From Cotesia glomerata (lineage: Eukaryota; Arthropoda; Insecta; Hymenoptera; Braconidae), in contig NC_058160.1 of assembly GCF_020080835.1 (NCBI RefSeq), positions 21,625,152-21,689,151 of the forward strand: a stretch of DNA of 64,000 bases, given 5' to 3'. Below are positions 1 to 12,556 of this stretch, in pieces; position 1 is the stretch's first letter; each line of letters begins with the position of its first letter. The position numbers and the translations under genes were made by a program. The notes beneath the pieces are model-generated. The model did no database searches and was not told the origin of the DNA. It saw only the letters and a list, made by a program, of their open reading frames with translations.

Positions 1-210
1 AAAGTATCTAAAAATCTTGATCAAATACAAAAATTTATTGTAACAAGTATTTATGATAATTTGAATTAAGAAAAAATGACTTCCACCAAGAATAGAATTT
101 CAAGAAAAATTTTTACTTCGGCCAACACAACTTCGGCCTTCCTTCAGGCACCCGAAAATTTTCTTGAGCCAAGAATTTTATTCTCCAGTCGAGAAATTTT
201 TCTTTCTGTG
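1..210. mobile_element. Truncated TA-flanked MITE (right part), CACAGAAA-end type
   Basis: The window opens inside a short AT-rich element. Its right end reads TTTTTCTTTCTGTG followed by TA at 211-212, the reverse complement of the CACAGAAAAA start of the complete element at 34960-35157. The interior carries the same 'ttcttg...ccaagaatttt' vocabulary as the other copies. The left end lies outside the window. It has no coding capacity. Confidence 0.5.
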
Positions 211-291
211 TACATGGGTTAGTTCATATTATTTTACTTTTTTATTTTTAATTTTTGATTTTTTATTTTTTATTTTTAATTTTTTAAAAAA

Positions 292-420
292 CGGACTTGA
301 GGATTCAAAATCGGACCTCTGGGTGAATGTTCGGACCTGTGGGTTCAAAATCGGAGCTATGGGACTACAGGGCTCTCAGTCGGATCTATTTCGGACTAAA
401 GGGTTCTATATAGGCTCTAA
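292..420. repeat. 20-bp minisatellite (CGGACCTxTGGGTTCAAAAT-type units)
   Basis: Units start with CGGA at 292, 312, 332 and 352, exactly 20 bases apart. A degenerate unit follows at 372-391 and another good unit at 392, after which the array decays into 'ctaaatttcgactcggga'. The best-conserved unit core is CGGACCTxTGGGTTCAAAAT. The array directly follows a T-rich stretch (236-285). Confidence 0.75.
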
Positions 421-439
421 ATTTCGACTCGGGATGTGA

Positions 440-1190
440 TCTGAGACATTTCTTACTTTACTTCCCTAGGTGTGTACTATACTATTTCTCCGTGCATGAA
501 TATAGTTTTGTTGAAAAAACAATGAATGAACTGACGAAAAGTTTTATAGCAGTAGAATGATCCGCGCTAAAAAATATTATTGAATACCAACTGATGATCG
601 CAAAGTTTACGTATTAAGAAAGAGGAGAGTGGTGAGAGTAAAAGATGAGAAGCATCATTAATCCTATTTTTTAACGAGCCCAGGAGTGCATGATCCAGAG
701 GATAGAGAATGGAGGGTCGAGGATCGAGGATGAGGATTGTGGGTTGGGATAAAATTAGCCAAGGGTAGAATGAGCAAAAAGTAGAAAAAGGGACCACACT
801 GCAGAAGAACTTTAAGAAGTATAAGAAGAAGAATAAGAAGTTAAGGAAAACAGTGTGAGTGGGGGATGGAAAGATAGATCGGGTTATATTAGGTCCAGGT
901 TAGATTTTGGTCTGGTTTTCTCCGTCTCCCTTGCACTTATACTGGTGCATACTGTATACTGGTATCGGTCGATGTCTACTCCACACTCCAGTGTCTGTCA
1001 GTGTGTACCAGACACAGACGTAAACGAATAAAGGGAGTCGTGACTGTTGCAGTATAAAGCCAGTTGCCAGTGTGGAATATTATATACAGAAGAGGGTGAA
1101 TTCATGCTCGTGGTCGTTTTATCCTCTCCTCCCTTCTACTTTATACCTTATACCTTTTATTATACTTATACACTGACGTTACAGATGTTG
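440..1190. other. Purine-rich unique stretch, no gene recognised
   Basis: Includes GA-rich sequence with short imperfect direct repeats (GAGGGTCGAGGATCGAGGAT, 711-730) and short GTATACTGG-like motifs (940-965). A TATAAA string occurs at 1053-1058, but no initiator at the right spacing was found, so no promoter is called. Short ORFs here look fortuitous. Confidence 0.4.
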
Positions 1191-1450
1191 CTGCCTACGT
1201 CGGTGATGGTGATGGTAGTAGTGGTGGTGGTGGAACTCGCAGCTCGAGGAAAGTACGGCGGCGCGACGGTCGCTCGTAGGGATGCAATAGGAAGGATGAC
1301 GGGGTTCACCCCCAACCAAAAGAGGGAGTGAGACCGCGGTAGATAGAACGAGGGGTTAGACGCCGCCGTCGGGACGCCGTAACGCGCACACACTTTAGTT
1401 ACCAACAGACCGCGCGAGCGTTCACATAGTTGTGACGTTGAGTGCGTTAG
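1190..1450. promoter_or_regulatory. CpG-containing island, candidate promoter-proximal region
   Basis: This is among the most CpG-dense stretches of the window, with clusters such as CGGCGGCGCGACGG near 1258-1271 and CGCCGCCGTCGGGACGCCG near 1361-1379. A short GGTGATGGTGATGG / GTGGTGGTGG simple-repeat tract precedes it. The contrast with the surrounding AT-rich DNA, and the position upstream of the candidate first exon and donor at 3080, suggest a promoter-linked element. No definite core promoter was identified. ORFs on both strands here have no recognisable domains. Confidence 0.3.
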
Positions 1451-1679
1451 ACACAAGAAAGATACGGTCCGAGAGAGACAAATGTCAGTAGTTAGATGAC
1501 ACGCTGCGAGAATACAAGGACTAAAAAAATTCCCGCCCAACTTTAAATAAAAAAAGTAAAAATTATATTTAAAGAGTGACGTACGTGGATTTTTTTATTT
1601 TAATTGAAATTTAGGGAAAAAAAAAAAAAACAAAGTTATTTTGTTGATATTTTTTCCTTTTTGCGTTGTATTTTAATCG

Positions 1680-2060
1680 AGGAACAAAGGAGCCACCTCG
1701 GTTTTGAATCACGAGGAGCAAGGAGCTGGTGCGCTTACAGCTTACGGAGTGAACAGTGAAAATAAGACAAAAGGAGAAAGAGAATAAAAGAAAGAGAGAG
1801 TGGATCTGAATAGAGAGGAGTGACTACTCGCGTGGGCAGTTTCAGATCGGCGAACCGTCCTCGAACTCCCGCGTCCATTCGCCCTCTTGTACTTTTCTCT
1901 ACATATATATTATTTTACACACAAGCAAGCTCGTCGCTCCGTTCGCTCTTACTCTCGTGTCTTCTCGTGCTTGTCCGCATATTCGCCAGCAACCAGCAAC
2001 CAACGGCGGCGAGTTCAACCGAGGAAGCGGTCAGTCACGTAGTAGCGTTTCACCAATAAC
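1680..2060. promoter_or_regulatory. GC-richer unique block upstream of the candidate 5' exon
   Basis: A purine-rich run (about 1735-1830) passes into a CpG-containing segment (1830-2060). It contains the arthropod initiator-like pentamer TCAGT in 'gcggTCAGTcacg' (about 2030). A 79-codon ORF starting at 1820 has no domain and an unremarkable composition, so it is treated as chance or 5'UTR. The block could be a transcription start region or an upstream exon of the plus-strand gene whose donor lies at 3080; RNA data would be needed to decide. Confidence 0.3.
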
Positions 2061-2361
2061 GAACAAAGGAACACCAACGCGCTTAACTTTTTATTTATTT
2101 AATAAAATAATAAAAATAAATAATTAATAATTGACAAGATTAATTAAAAATTTTTAAATATTTAACAATATCGACTTTTTATATTTCTAGTTAAATATTT
2201 AATGCACTTGTTAATTGAATTTAGATAAAAATAATTATACGCGTGTGTAATTAAATTTATTTTAAAGTGATTTTTGTTCATTCAAGTTAATAGTGACGTT
2301 TAAATATTTAAAAATATTACTATTATTATTTATTTATTGAAAATCATTCATGTTGTTACAA

Positions 2362-2393
2362 ATTATTAATTATTAATTATTAATTATTAATTA
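2362..2393. repeat. Short (ATTAATT)n 7-mer tandem repeat
   Basis: About four consecutive ATTAATT units, within the AT-rich stretch between the two GC-richer blocks of the candidate 5' region. Confidence 0.7.
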
Positions 2394-2519
2394 CTAGTTG
2401 TTTTTATTTTAAAGTAATTAATAAAAATAAAAACTTTGAAGCGGTAAAATTCTGTGATCAATAAATATTGAATTGGACGAAGTTTAGGTTTTTTAATACA
2501 ATAATTTTATTGAAACGTG

Positions 2520-3080
2520 CTCGGTGCTGAGTGAAGCCACGGTTTAGTGCTGGATTGGTGCGACGCGCGCAGATCCTCGACAAGCCGCGCTAGAGTGCCG
2601 GCCAGCATAACCTAAACTTTTAACAGCCGACAGACCAGCCACAGTTTCAGTCAAACGAACGCCGGGTGAACACGACAGTTGCCTCGACAAAGTTTTCGGT
2701 TAAAACTTAACTCACTAGCTGACCGTTAATAATAATAACTTATAAAAAAAAGGTTTATCTTTAATAAAACGGAGTTTATTTATTAATAATTTATTATTTA
2801 TTATTAATATTTGATATTACCAACAACTGGAGATTTTATTATTTCAATTAAGGGGTTACGTTTTTAAATGTTTGTGATTTATTTAGTGTTTGTGGCTGTT
2901 TAATTATTATTATTATTTTTTATTTTAAAAGCTCCCAGGAGTGAATTGTTTTATTTTTTGTTTGATTTTATTATTTGAAATCTGGTAAATAAATTTATAA
3001 GGGTTTCTTTGTGATGTGCCACGAGGCGAGAGTTTGAAGGAGCTATTTTACTAAGACTACGGATTATTCTCGTATATACG
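2520..3080 (+). other. Candidate non-coding first exon ending in a strong splice donor
   Basis: A unique, CpG-containing stretch (2520-2700) with an initiator-like TTCAGTC at 2646-2652 passes into AT-rich leader-like sequence. It ends at ...TATATACG|GTGAGTCC, a strong metazoan 5' splice site at 3080/3081. No long ORF enters the donor. The last ATG before it (3014) opens a seven-codon ORF closed by TGA at 3035-3037, which looks like an upstream ORF in a 5'UTR. The start coordinate is approximate. Downstream, the window shows no coding exon in line with this donor, implying a very long first intron. The downstream gene cannot be identified. Confidence 0.35.
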
Positions 3081-3086
3081 GTGAGT
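3081..3086 (+). promoter_or_regulatory. Strong 5' splice site (ACG|GTGAGT)
   Basis: GTGAGT follows ACG at the end of the low-repeat 5' block. The sequence immediately after it becomes AT-rich and transposon-rich, as expected for an intron. It is functionally linked by inference to the recursive splice site at 33053/33054. Confidence 0.45.
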
Positions 3087-3426
3087 CCATTCATTCATTT
3101 ATTTTATTTTTACTTTAAATTCAAGGTTAACTTTTTTATTTTATCCACCACGTGCTCCGGGTTTCATTTTTTTGTTCATTAGGCTGAGTGTAGTCATACC
3201 ATTTTATTTTTAATAGACAATGTTATTAATTATCATTTAAGAAACTGTGTTGAAGATTTTTGGAAATTTACACGTGTTTTTTCTAATGGTGCGTAAATTT
3301 AGCAAAAATTAACATTTAATAAATTGAAAATCAAAATATACATTCTTCAAAAATTAAAAAATAAGTTCTATTCATTTTGGAGAGATTTGAAACTTTTTAT
3401 AATTATATTTGGAAAATTATTTATTT

Positions 3427-3620
3427 ATGAAAATTAAGTTAGCCGACATCTAAAAATCTTTAGAATTTTTTTTTTATTGAAAAAATTATTACAAAAAAAT
3501 AAAAAAAAAATTTCATTTGTAAAAAACTTGAAAAACTGTAAGTGCAATTTTTTTTAAATATTTTTTTGTTCTAATTTAATTATTGAAAAAAAAATTAAAA
3601 ACGTCGGCTAACTTTAGTAT
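3427..3620. mobile_element. Foldback element, GTTAGCCGAC family (copy a)
   Basis: The left arm carries AAGTTAGCCGAC at 3436-3447. The right arm carries its reverse complement, GTCGGCTAACTT, at 3602-3613. Both arms continue into A/T-rich complementary sequence. The outer edges resemble ATACTAAAG, shared with copy b. No coding capacity. Confidence 0.55.
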
Positions 3621-3637
3621 TATATTTATTTCTGGAT

Positions 3638-3824
3638 AATACTAAATTAAGAAGACATTTAACAATTTCTTAGATTTTTATAACAAATTATAATAAAAAA
3701 AAATTCTACCAGTAGAAACTTATAAAAATTACAAGTGCGAATTTTTACAAATATTTTTTTTCTAATAAAATTGATTTGTTATAAAAATTTAAAGAGTTGT
3801 TAAATGTCCGCTTATTTCAGTATC
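3638..3824. mobile_element. Foldback element, GACATTTAACAA family (copy b)
   Basis: The left arm runs ATACTAAATTAAG..GACATTTAACAA (about 3638-3665). The right arm is its imperfect reverse complement, TTGTTAAATGTCCGCTTATT (3798-3817), followed by TCAGTATCA. Inner parts ATTTTTATAACAAAT and ATTTGTTATAAAAATTT also pair. It lies just 20 bp after copy a, and the arms of the two copies are related to each other. Confidence 0.6.
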
Positions 3825-4146
3825 ATTTTTGTTCATTTTTTAAGACACTAAAATTAGTTGTTAATTTTTTTTTTGACAAATTAATTTTTTAGAATAATTT
3901 GACATATTGTTAGATTTGTGAAAATATTTACTTCTTTTAATTATCCTTAAAATAAATTTAAGTTAAAAGAAGTTTCAAAATTTAAAGTCTGTTGGCTTTA
4001 GGATTAATTTTTTTTATAATTCTATGACTATTTTTATGATAAAAAGAATTGCAAAAATAACGTGAAAAATTTTAAGTAAATAAATTTATAAAATTCTAAG
4101 TAAATCTAGACAAAATTAGTGAATTTTGTTATTAAATACATAAAAA

Positions 4147-4383
4147 GTATGGCAGACATTTGTTAATTTTAAGAATTTTTAAACAAAGATATTGAATTTA
4201 AGTAGAAAATTCGCATCTGAATTAAAATTTCAAATGAACAATACCAAAAAATAAAAAAATAAAAAATGTGTTAGATTTTTTTTTTTAACAAAGAAACTTA
4301 CAGATTTTTTATCCTTTTTAAATAATTAACCTGTTGAAAAAAAATATTTTAAAATTTGATCAAATGTCCACTAAGTTAAATAT
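4147..4383. mobile_element. Degenerate foldback related to the GACATTTAACAA family (copy c)
   Basis: The left part reads GGCAGACATTTGTTAATTTTAAG (4151 onward) and the right part CAAATGTCCACTAAGTTAAAT (4361-4381), imperfect reverse complements matching copy b. A further solitary right-end-like sequence, GTCTGTTGGCTTTAGGATTA, lies at about 3988-4007. Divergence is high. Confidence 0.35.
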
Positions 4384-4399
4384 TATTAAAATTTTTTAT

Positions 4400-7300
4400 T
4401 TATTTTGCACTCATCTGTCAATTTTTTTTATAATTTAAAAATAAAGTCAAATAATTTTTTTTATGCTGATAAAATATTTTAAAAATGTATGTAAGAAATT
4501 CTTTAAATTTTAACGCGCATGCTTTCATACTCCATTTTCTGTTATTGTCTAGAAATAAAAATAGTCAAACACTGGCTATAATTAGTGTTTGTGATTATCC
4601 CTTTGTTTATATTGTAAAATATTGAGAAGTTGAGAATTTATTCGGAATCGGAAAATATGTAAGAGTAATCTAAAGAAACACGTGGTTATTTTTAGACAGA
4701 CTTTGTGTTTAAAAGAGTGAAACTGAGGGGAGGGAAAATGTGAGTACGTATTTTATACTCATGACTATAACTAAAAATTTGTTGGTTAATTTATAAATAA
4801 ATGGTGAAATATTGTAAAGTGTGTATAAAACCGTGACAGATTACAGATGGGTTCGGAGTAATAGGGTAAAAAAAATGAACGACGAGACAGACAGGGAACG
4901 CGTGGAATTTTTTCTCAGGCTCAAGGACGAGCAGCTGCTCTTGGAAGAAGCGAAAATTAGCCGATCGGTATAAACGCACGTTCCGGTCTCCGGTGTATAT
5001 TATATTGGGGTCTCTTAAAATAACTTTAAATATTATTATTTTCTTCATTCCACTTCCTAAGAATTTACTCAATCATTTTTTATTAGTTTCGATAAATATT
5101 ATCCGCGAAATTTAATTCTTAGCATTCTTCAGTATAATGCATATCACAAGACAGAAATAGTAGTTTTTTATTTTAAGCGTTATTTTCATCCACATTAGTC
5201 AAATTTTATCATTCTAAAATATCAAAATTTTAGTATTAAATATTTCATTTGTTTACTTATGGTTAAAAATTTTCTAATGTTTGCTTACTTGATACAGACT
5301 CATACAATTTTACTAAAACTCCGTTCCTTTATTTGGACTGTTGGGTTACTTACTGTAACATTTATAACTATAATTGCAATGTGTAATAGAAATTAGACAT
5401 TGAAAATGATGAGCCAACTTCACTTTTCAACTTTCTCTCTAGTATAATAAATAATAAATAATAACAATAGGGTTAAAATAAGATTTCGAAAGCAAATAGA
5501 AAATAAATTAGCATTTGTATTTTTGGTAAAATAGAACTTTTTTTGCAAGAAAACGGAGAAAAAAAATGACAGCTCACAAAGACAATTGTTGATTTGAAAT
5601 TTTCACAACTATAAAATTGAAAAAAAAATTTTTTTTAATGTACATGTAGAAAATTTTAAATATGTGCAGATTTTTATACTAATTTTTTGTAAAAATTGTT
5701 GCACTTGAAAAATCTGAAATATAAAAAAAATTTTTTTTTTAATTTTCAGTTTTTCAAAATTTGCTGTTCTATAATACTTTAACTTGATATTTATTGTCTT
5801 TGTTTAAATTGAAAAAAATTTTATTTGCTTTTATTGTTGAAAAAATATAAAAATATCTTGTGAGTAATTTAAAATTATTAATTATTGATATTAACAAATT
5901 CTATGTGATTGTTGATGGTGATTTTTTAGAATCAGTTACGAGTTATTTGTGAAAAAAATATTTGGAAGTGTTTCTAATTTATTTTCGCAATAAATGATAT
6001 ATTCAATAGCAGATATTTAATTAAATTTTTGGTGTGTTAATTTTTAAACAGTTACTTTATTGTAATTAAATTGGTGAAAATAAATTGTGTTAGTTAAATA
6101 TTAGTATTATAATTTGTTAAAAATTGATAATTAATCCAATAACTAAAAAGTTGGAAAATTATTTTGTATTGTCTATTTAAATTATTGCGAAAGAAATTTT
6201 AAATGATTTTAAGAAAAAATTACGGTAATTACTAGAAAGGGGTTTTATAAATTAAAAGACATGAAATAAATGACAAGTTTGCTCGGTTGGTTAAGAAACA
6301 AATGAAACGAATTTTAGTCTCTATTCCCTAAAAGCAAAAGTTTAAAAAGAGTAAGTTTGAAAGAATAACCATAAAATTGGATTTAGTTTTTAACGACAGG
6401 CAAATACCGTGAAATCGTAAACAAATTCTCACTTGCGTATTTTATATTTTTTATCTTGACATATTTTCGTAGCATTGTCCACAAAGCAAAGTATAGCGGA
6501 AAAGTTTGGGAATGGCCGAAGGGAAATCGAAACTTTCCCGGTTTCAAACAACAAAATAAGTTGTCTTGCATAAAGGCGAAAACTTATGGAAATTGAATGG
6601 ATAAAAATTTTACCGAGATCTTTTATCTCTGGAGAGTATTTTTTTTTTTCTACGGTAACTTTATTTTTAAATAACATCCATAAATCTTCTCACCAAAAAT
6701 TACACACTCAAGTAATTTATGATTACTACAACCATTATTATTATCACACGGAAGAAGGCACTAAAAAGTTGATTTTACTCGCAGTAGACAGTAGGCAATA
6801 AATAAAAATGCACTTTTTATTTAATAATAAATTACTGTTAGGATTAAAAAATTTTATTTACTCGTAGTTTAATTATTTTCTGGCTTTTACTGCTGGCAAT
6901 TAAAATTTTATATAAATTACCTTGTTAAATAACAATTATTACGCATCAATTAAATGTTGCATCATTCTGAAAATTTTTAAATCTTTAAAAATTTACACTT
7001 AAAATTTTTTATTTTTTACTTGTGAATTTTTTTTAACAATTCATTCATAAAAAAAAAAAAAAAAAAAAAAAAACAGTAATAAATTTCATACTTTTACAAA
7101 AGAACCATAAACTTTAAACGTTTGACTGTAAAAATTTTTTACAACTTAATAACACAACATAAAATTAACTCAATGTTATAAAAGTATTGATTTCACCTAA
7201 ATTAGTACTACAAACTCTAATAACACATTTTTTATTCATTCATGATTAAAAATTTTTCTGTCACGTTATTCAAAATTTAAACACGATAAATTAGCAGTCT

Positions 7301-9920
7301 TCAATAAATAAAATAAGATTAAGTTTCCAGTTTTCCGGTAATTTTCTTCGTAACAATATGAAAAGTCAACATATATATCAGTTGGTCTTAATACTCCTAA
7401 GCAAGATGTGGTAGTTAATTAAGCTACTTATTCCTTATACTTACTAGTGTTCGTCGGGTTTGTATTACAGCAGAGAGCAAGTAGAGTGAAATTGTACCGT
7501 ACTATATATAGTACATACGACAGTATATATACGATACGATGGATGGAAAATGGATAGGAAGGTTAATTAAATGTCTCTTCAAGTGGTGCATTGAAGTTTA
7601 CTTCTGGTTTTATTATCAAAAGTAATGTTATTATTAAAAATAAAATATTTTTCTATAAATATTCTCTTGAATCTTTATTCAACTCCCAAATATAAATAAT
7701 AAAAATAAATTTATCATTTAAAAAAAAAACCGCTCGTTACTTCTACCCGGTGACCTCCAATAATGCCCTTGAAAAGAATTTTAATGGTACACTTAAGAAT
7801 TTATTTAACCAAAGAGAAAGTAGCCGGGTATAACGAAGATAACATTGTGCAATGTGTTTTAAAATGTGATAGGTTGCAAAATGGATTACGTATACCTTAT
7901 TTATTTTATATTTTAATTTTTTCTCATGCTCCTCTATATCTACGTACTCAGTTTGTGTTCTCTACATTATTGTGACGTAGGTTGATGTTGAGATTATCTT
8001 ATTTGCCAATTCAATTGTCTAATAATACTGTACCGTGAGAATTGTCTAAAGAGCAAATAATCATTCGTACATGAGCATATATACGTTAGGTACATTAGAG
8101 TGTAGTTAAAAGTTTAGTCGTTGAACTTGAACACTCACGCCCTCTCACGACAAATAAAAGTCCCTTCTCTTATGCTTAGATTCGCGTCTCATTTCTTGTA
8201 CATACTAATACCACTTACACTTACCACTACATAAAATACATAAAGTACACACAATCTTTCTCCTCCACTCTGATTTTTATTATTTTTTTTCCCCCTTCGT
8301 CCACCTCTTTACTTCCCGTTTGCCCATAGACGTGAGATTTACGAGGCACTTGAGAGTTCCAGCTACCAAGTGAACGACCAATCGGTACGGACGTGCCGAA
8401 ACTAAAACAGAAATGTGCTGCTTCCGTTCATATGTCTCTCTTTATCTCATTAAACTTTTTTTACTTTATCAAATCACATTTTCACTTTTACGGGTCTTCA
8501 TTATTTTTTTTATATCTTTTGGAGTTTTATATGTAATTCCAAATACTGGGACTATCTGTGAATTTACTTTATTGTCGACATTTCGTCAATTTTATTTACT
8601 CCAGGCCTTGGTTAAATTGCGAAAGTTGTTCATCTTTTGTCGATAAAATTGATAATAGGATAGAACAGGCGAATAATGAAAAAAAAAAAAAATTGATCTT
8701 TTTCGTTTCATTTTTTAGCATGATTAATGTATGTAATTATAATATAACGCTGAAAGGTAATTTGGAAGTGAGATTCATTACACAAGTGTCAATGTTATAT
8801 CACTTACACTTACCGTCGTCGAATGAATGGTAATTAATGACTGGAATGAATATGTAATTTATTTTAACGGCAATTAAGATTTTTTTTTTAATCCAAATTT
8901 GAAGAAAGATATATAATTTTAAAAACAAAAAAATTCACTAATTAAAAAAATTATTACTTTTTTATTGTTAGAATCAAAGTTGGAGAAATGAATAAAAAAA
9001 ATTAAATAATTTTCAGCACAAAAATACACATTTTCATATTTAATTGATTATCATCGAAATTTTACTCATTATGTTAATTGAAAAAAATATTAAATACAAT
9101 TATATAAGTGACAAAACATAAATAAAATTTTAATCTACTTCATTTTTTAAGTTGAAAAAATTAAACTCATATCGAATAAAATAACAAATTAATCAATTGA
9201 TGAGACAAATAAAAAATATTTAATTAATTTTCAATTAAATTTGCTTTGAAAATTTGTAATTCTAATTAAATACGTTTAAAAAAAATTTGAGTGGGTCTGC
9301 TGTACAGCGTATTCAAATAAAACAATTACCCAGCTCATTTTAGTATCGAGTAAGTAATTAAACGATATTTGATTATCAACGAAAATAGAATTAAACTCAT
9401 TTATTTTTTAATAAAAAAAAAAATCGTTGAAATAACTTAGTAATTTGACGTAAAACGGAAATGAGTTTATGTATTTTTAGATGAATAAAAATAATATAAT
9501 TAAAATCCAATTTACGTGGGCTTGATTAAAATGTACAGATACAGTTAAACGGTTTGATGTGATAAGTATTAAAAGTATTATATATAGCACATATATAAAG
9601 AGCCAGTAAGCAAGGAAGTTACGAGAGCTTTTCTGATAGTACAGTGATGACACGAAAAGACAAAATGAGACGCAATACGACAATCCAAGCTGTGCGACCT
9701 AACCGCAATTAATTGCTTTCCGTTCTGTCAGTTACTAAATGAACCGTTGTAGTCCTTACTCTTTACTTTACTCTACTTGGATTATAATAATAGTAAGGTA
9801 CGAATTCAACCTTTTTCTCTTCTCTCTTTCGCCACTATATCATTATCTCGATAAATTTCAAACAATTGTATTTAATTTCAATTTTTATTTTTTATAAAAG
9901 TGAATACGCTTTGATCATTT
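4400..9920. other. AT-rich presumed intronic DNA without recognised genes
   Basis: Contains poly-A and poly-T runs (for example the A-run around 7049-7073) and several short ORFs without domains or plausible composition. No tRNA, rRNA or convincing exon was seen. A slightly GC-richer stretch at about 4850-5000 and another at about 8140-8400 are the only compositional breaks. Confidence 0.4.
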
Positions 9921-9922
9921 TC

Positions 9923-9976
<54 letters not shown>
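9923..9976. repeat. (AAT)n microsatellite, about 18 units
   Basis: Uninterrupted ATA/AAT trinucleotide repeat. It explains the tyrosine run of a minus-strand ORF that crosses it. Confidence 0.95.
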
Positions 9977-9978
<2 letters not shown>

Positions 9979-11001
9979 AGTTTAATAGTCTCTTGATAAC
10001 TCAGTAAAGTATGCGGCAACAAATGAAAAGTTATTTTTAAATTTTTATTTCGTTGTATATCGTTATGTCTGTTCCCGTTTGTTAGAGAGAATTTAAATCT
10101 AGAGCCGAAAAAATGCTCGCGAATGTACTCGCAATAATTATAGGAAAATAAAATAAAAAAAGGAGAAAAGAAAAAGAACAGGATAAAACACAAAATAAAC
10201 GATAGCAACTGAGCAAAACGAACAATAAAAAGAAAAATGACTAAAAAAAAGAAAATACAAGTGAAGGTTGTTATTCATTCACATCGGAAGAAATATAAAC
10301 TAAAAAAAGTTAATTGGATGAAATAATAATGAGCTCCGTTTCGTTGCAGAATTCACTTCGGCGTTTTGTTCGACGTGATTCTGATTAGTTAAAAAATTTG
10401 TTTTTTATAAATTTCTCGTTATGCGATTGAATGTAGAATATAATTAATCACAATCCATGTTTTATCGCAGTACTCTATTTTGTGTAATTTGTTTAATTAA
10501 AACTTTTTTACTCGGGTTTTCGTTATTACTCTTATCCAAAACAAAAACTAATAATAATGAAGCTGATAATAATAACGAATTATTTCTTATTTTTAGATGT
10601 AAAAATAATATTTGTTATCAAATATTGAACATCGTTAATGGAATTTAAACGTACATTACTAGAGACTATACATACAGTACACATGAATCTTTATTCTTTC
10701 ACGTGCTTAGTACGTGAGTCAGATACCACACACATCAATCGATTTTCATGAAACGTTCGAAGACAAGTTTATTACATCGGTTTGTCGTCTAGTGGTTGTT
10801 AGTTGTCGTCTGACAGCATTGTTGTTGATTAGAGGAGTTACCTTGAAAGCTGCCGCGTTACTCATTTAGCCTCGATACATCTCGATGATTGAGAGAAGAG
10901 AGAAGAGACATTTATTGCTTCTTATAACCCACACATCATTCGTGTTATTCGACTGACTAATTTCCTGTCAACAAAAATTTAAACTCTTTCGTCATATTTG
11001 A

Positions 11002-11003
<2 letters not shown>

Positions 11004-11035
<32 letters not shown>

Positions 11036-11036
11036 T
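11004..11036. repeat. (ATT)n microsatellite
   Basis: Uninterrupted TTA/ATT repeat of about 11 units. Sequence on both sides (9980-11630) is AT-rich without a recognised gene. Confidence 0.9.
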
Positions 11037-11988
11037 TTGAATTAATTAGTAGGATTAAATTAATACCAGGAGATTTAATATCAGCGAAAGTACTACCGAT
11101 ATAACATTACCGTTTCATTTCAGTCCACGTGGTTAATTACGTAATCGATGAGAGTAAAAGAGAACGTTCTTAACAAAAATAACCAACACACTAAAATTTA
11201 TGCGTGAATTTTTTCAAGTGATTGATGATTAATGACTGAGAAAAAAAATTAATATAACATAACAAAACTTTTGATTTAATAATAAACACGTAATCTATTT
11301 TAAATAAAGTATTTTCTTTCTTCTTATTCGTGATGATTATAATGATTATAAAGTGTGAATAATTCCGTGAGTTAAAAATACATCCCGATTATTATTTAAT
11401 CCTTGAATTCTTTACATTTATACAAGGTATTTAATCTGGTTTACGTGAAACAAGAGTTGAGTGAAAGGGAAAGTACTTTAGTGCACTGGAAATAAAACTC
11501 GGTAAAGATAAAATAGAAACAAGTATTTTAGAAAGGACTTAAATACGAAAGTTAACTTTAACTTTGTTTTGTACATACTCTACTACTCTCAATATACTAA
11601 TTGCTACAAAGCATTACATTGTTACGAAAAAAGTTTTTTTGAAAAGATTACACTGATTAAAAAATTAACAATTATTTTTATGAATTTCATAATTCTGAAT
11701 TGAGCAGAAAGTTCTTGATTCAATAAATTATTTTTGATTTAAGCAAATTTTACTTTTTTTGTTTTCTTTTTTATTGGGATTCATTTCTAGGTCTTACTTG
11801 ACTAGAATTTCAGATGCAATCACTTTATTAATGGTAAATTTCTGTTTAACTTAGTCAACGAATTTTTTAATATTGATGATATTTTTTTTTGAGGCTGCTT
11901 TAGATTAATTTTATTTAAAACTTCAACTTCAACTTGAAAACTTAGTTCAATTTGAAAACTCATACTATAAAAATAGAGTATTAAAAAG

Positions 11989-12163
11989 CACTGATAAAAA
12001 ATGAACCTGATCAGTGATGATAAATATTATAATATACAAAAAATTTCTTCTCTTAGAAAATTGTTTTTGGTTTAAATTAATTATTAGATTCAAAAATTTT
12101 TCTGCTTGATTAAAAAAATTAAGATTTTTTTTTTCTGATTCACTTAAATTTTTTTGGTCAGTA
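11989..12163. mobile_element. Degenerate MITE, CACTGAT-ended
   Basis: The left end is CACTGATAAAAAATG and the right end is TTTTTTTGGTCAGTA, an imperfect inverted pair. The interior contains 'ttcaaaaatttttctgcttgatt', typical of the CAC..GA element superfamily elsewhere in the window (34960, 16968, 28472, 51397). A partial copy with left end TA-CACTGATTAAAAAA starts at 11651 but lacks a clear right end. Confidence 0.4.
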
Positions 12164-12556
12164 CAAAATAAATTAATTATTTAAACTTAACGTACAGTGC
12201 GATACCCGAGTATCAGAGAAATGTTTTGGGTATGTATGTAAAATAAATGACGGAGCAGAGGATAATATGTCATACGGATTCTCTTCACAGTTTTCTGCTG
12301 TCGTAAGCGTAGCCTTGTGCTCTTACGTGACTTGTGAACACATACGTGATTGTCCAAGTTCGAACTTGCTTTTACACGCACGCTCGTACAAGACGCGTCA
12401 GCTCCAGACAAAGAAATCAACTCAACTCATCCAAACACATATAAATACATAAATACATATAAGATATATAACGTGTTATAATTTAAGTTGTAGTCGACGA
12501 CTTCAGTAGTGTGTCAACTTACCAGAGAATTTATTTTCTTTCTTTTTCTTTCTCTA

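Noticed and set aside
1053..1058. TATAAA box near 1053
   Set aside because: No initiator at the expected ~30-bp distance. AT-rich DNA yields such strings often.
9921..10208. 95-codon minus ORF with a poly-Tyr tail
   Set aside because: The tail is the (AAT)n microsatellite and the remainder is low-complexity hydrophobic sequence.
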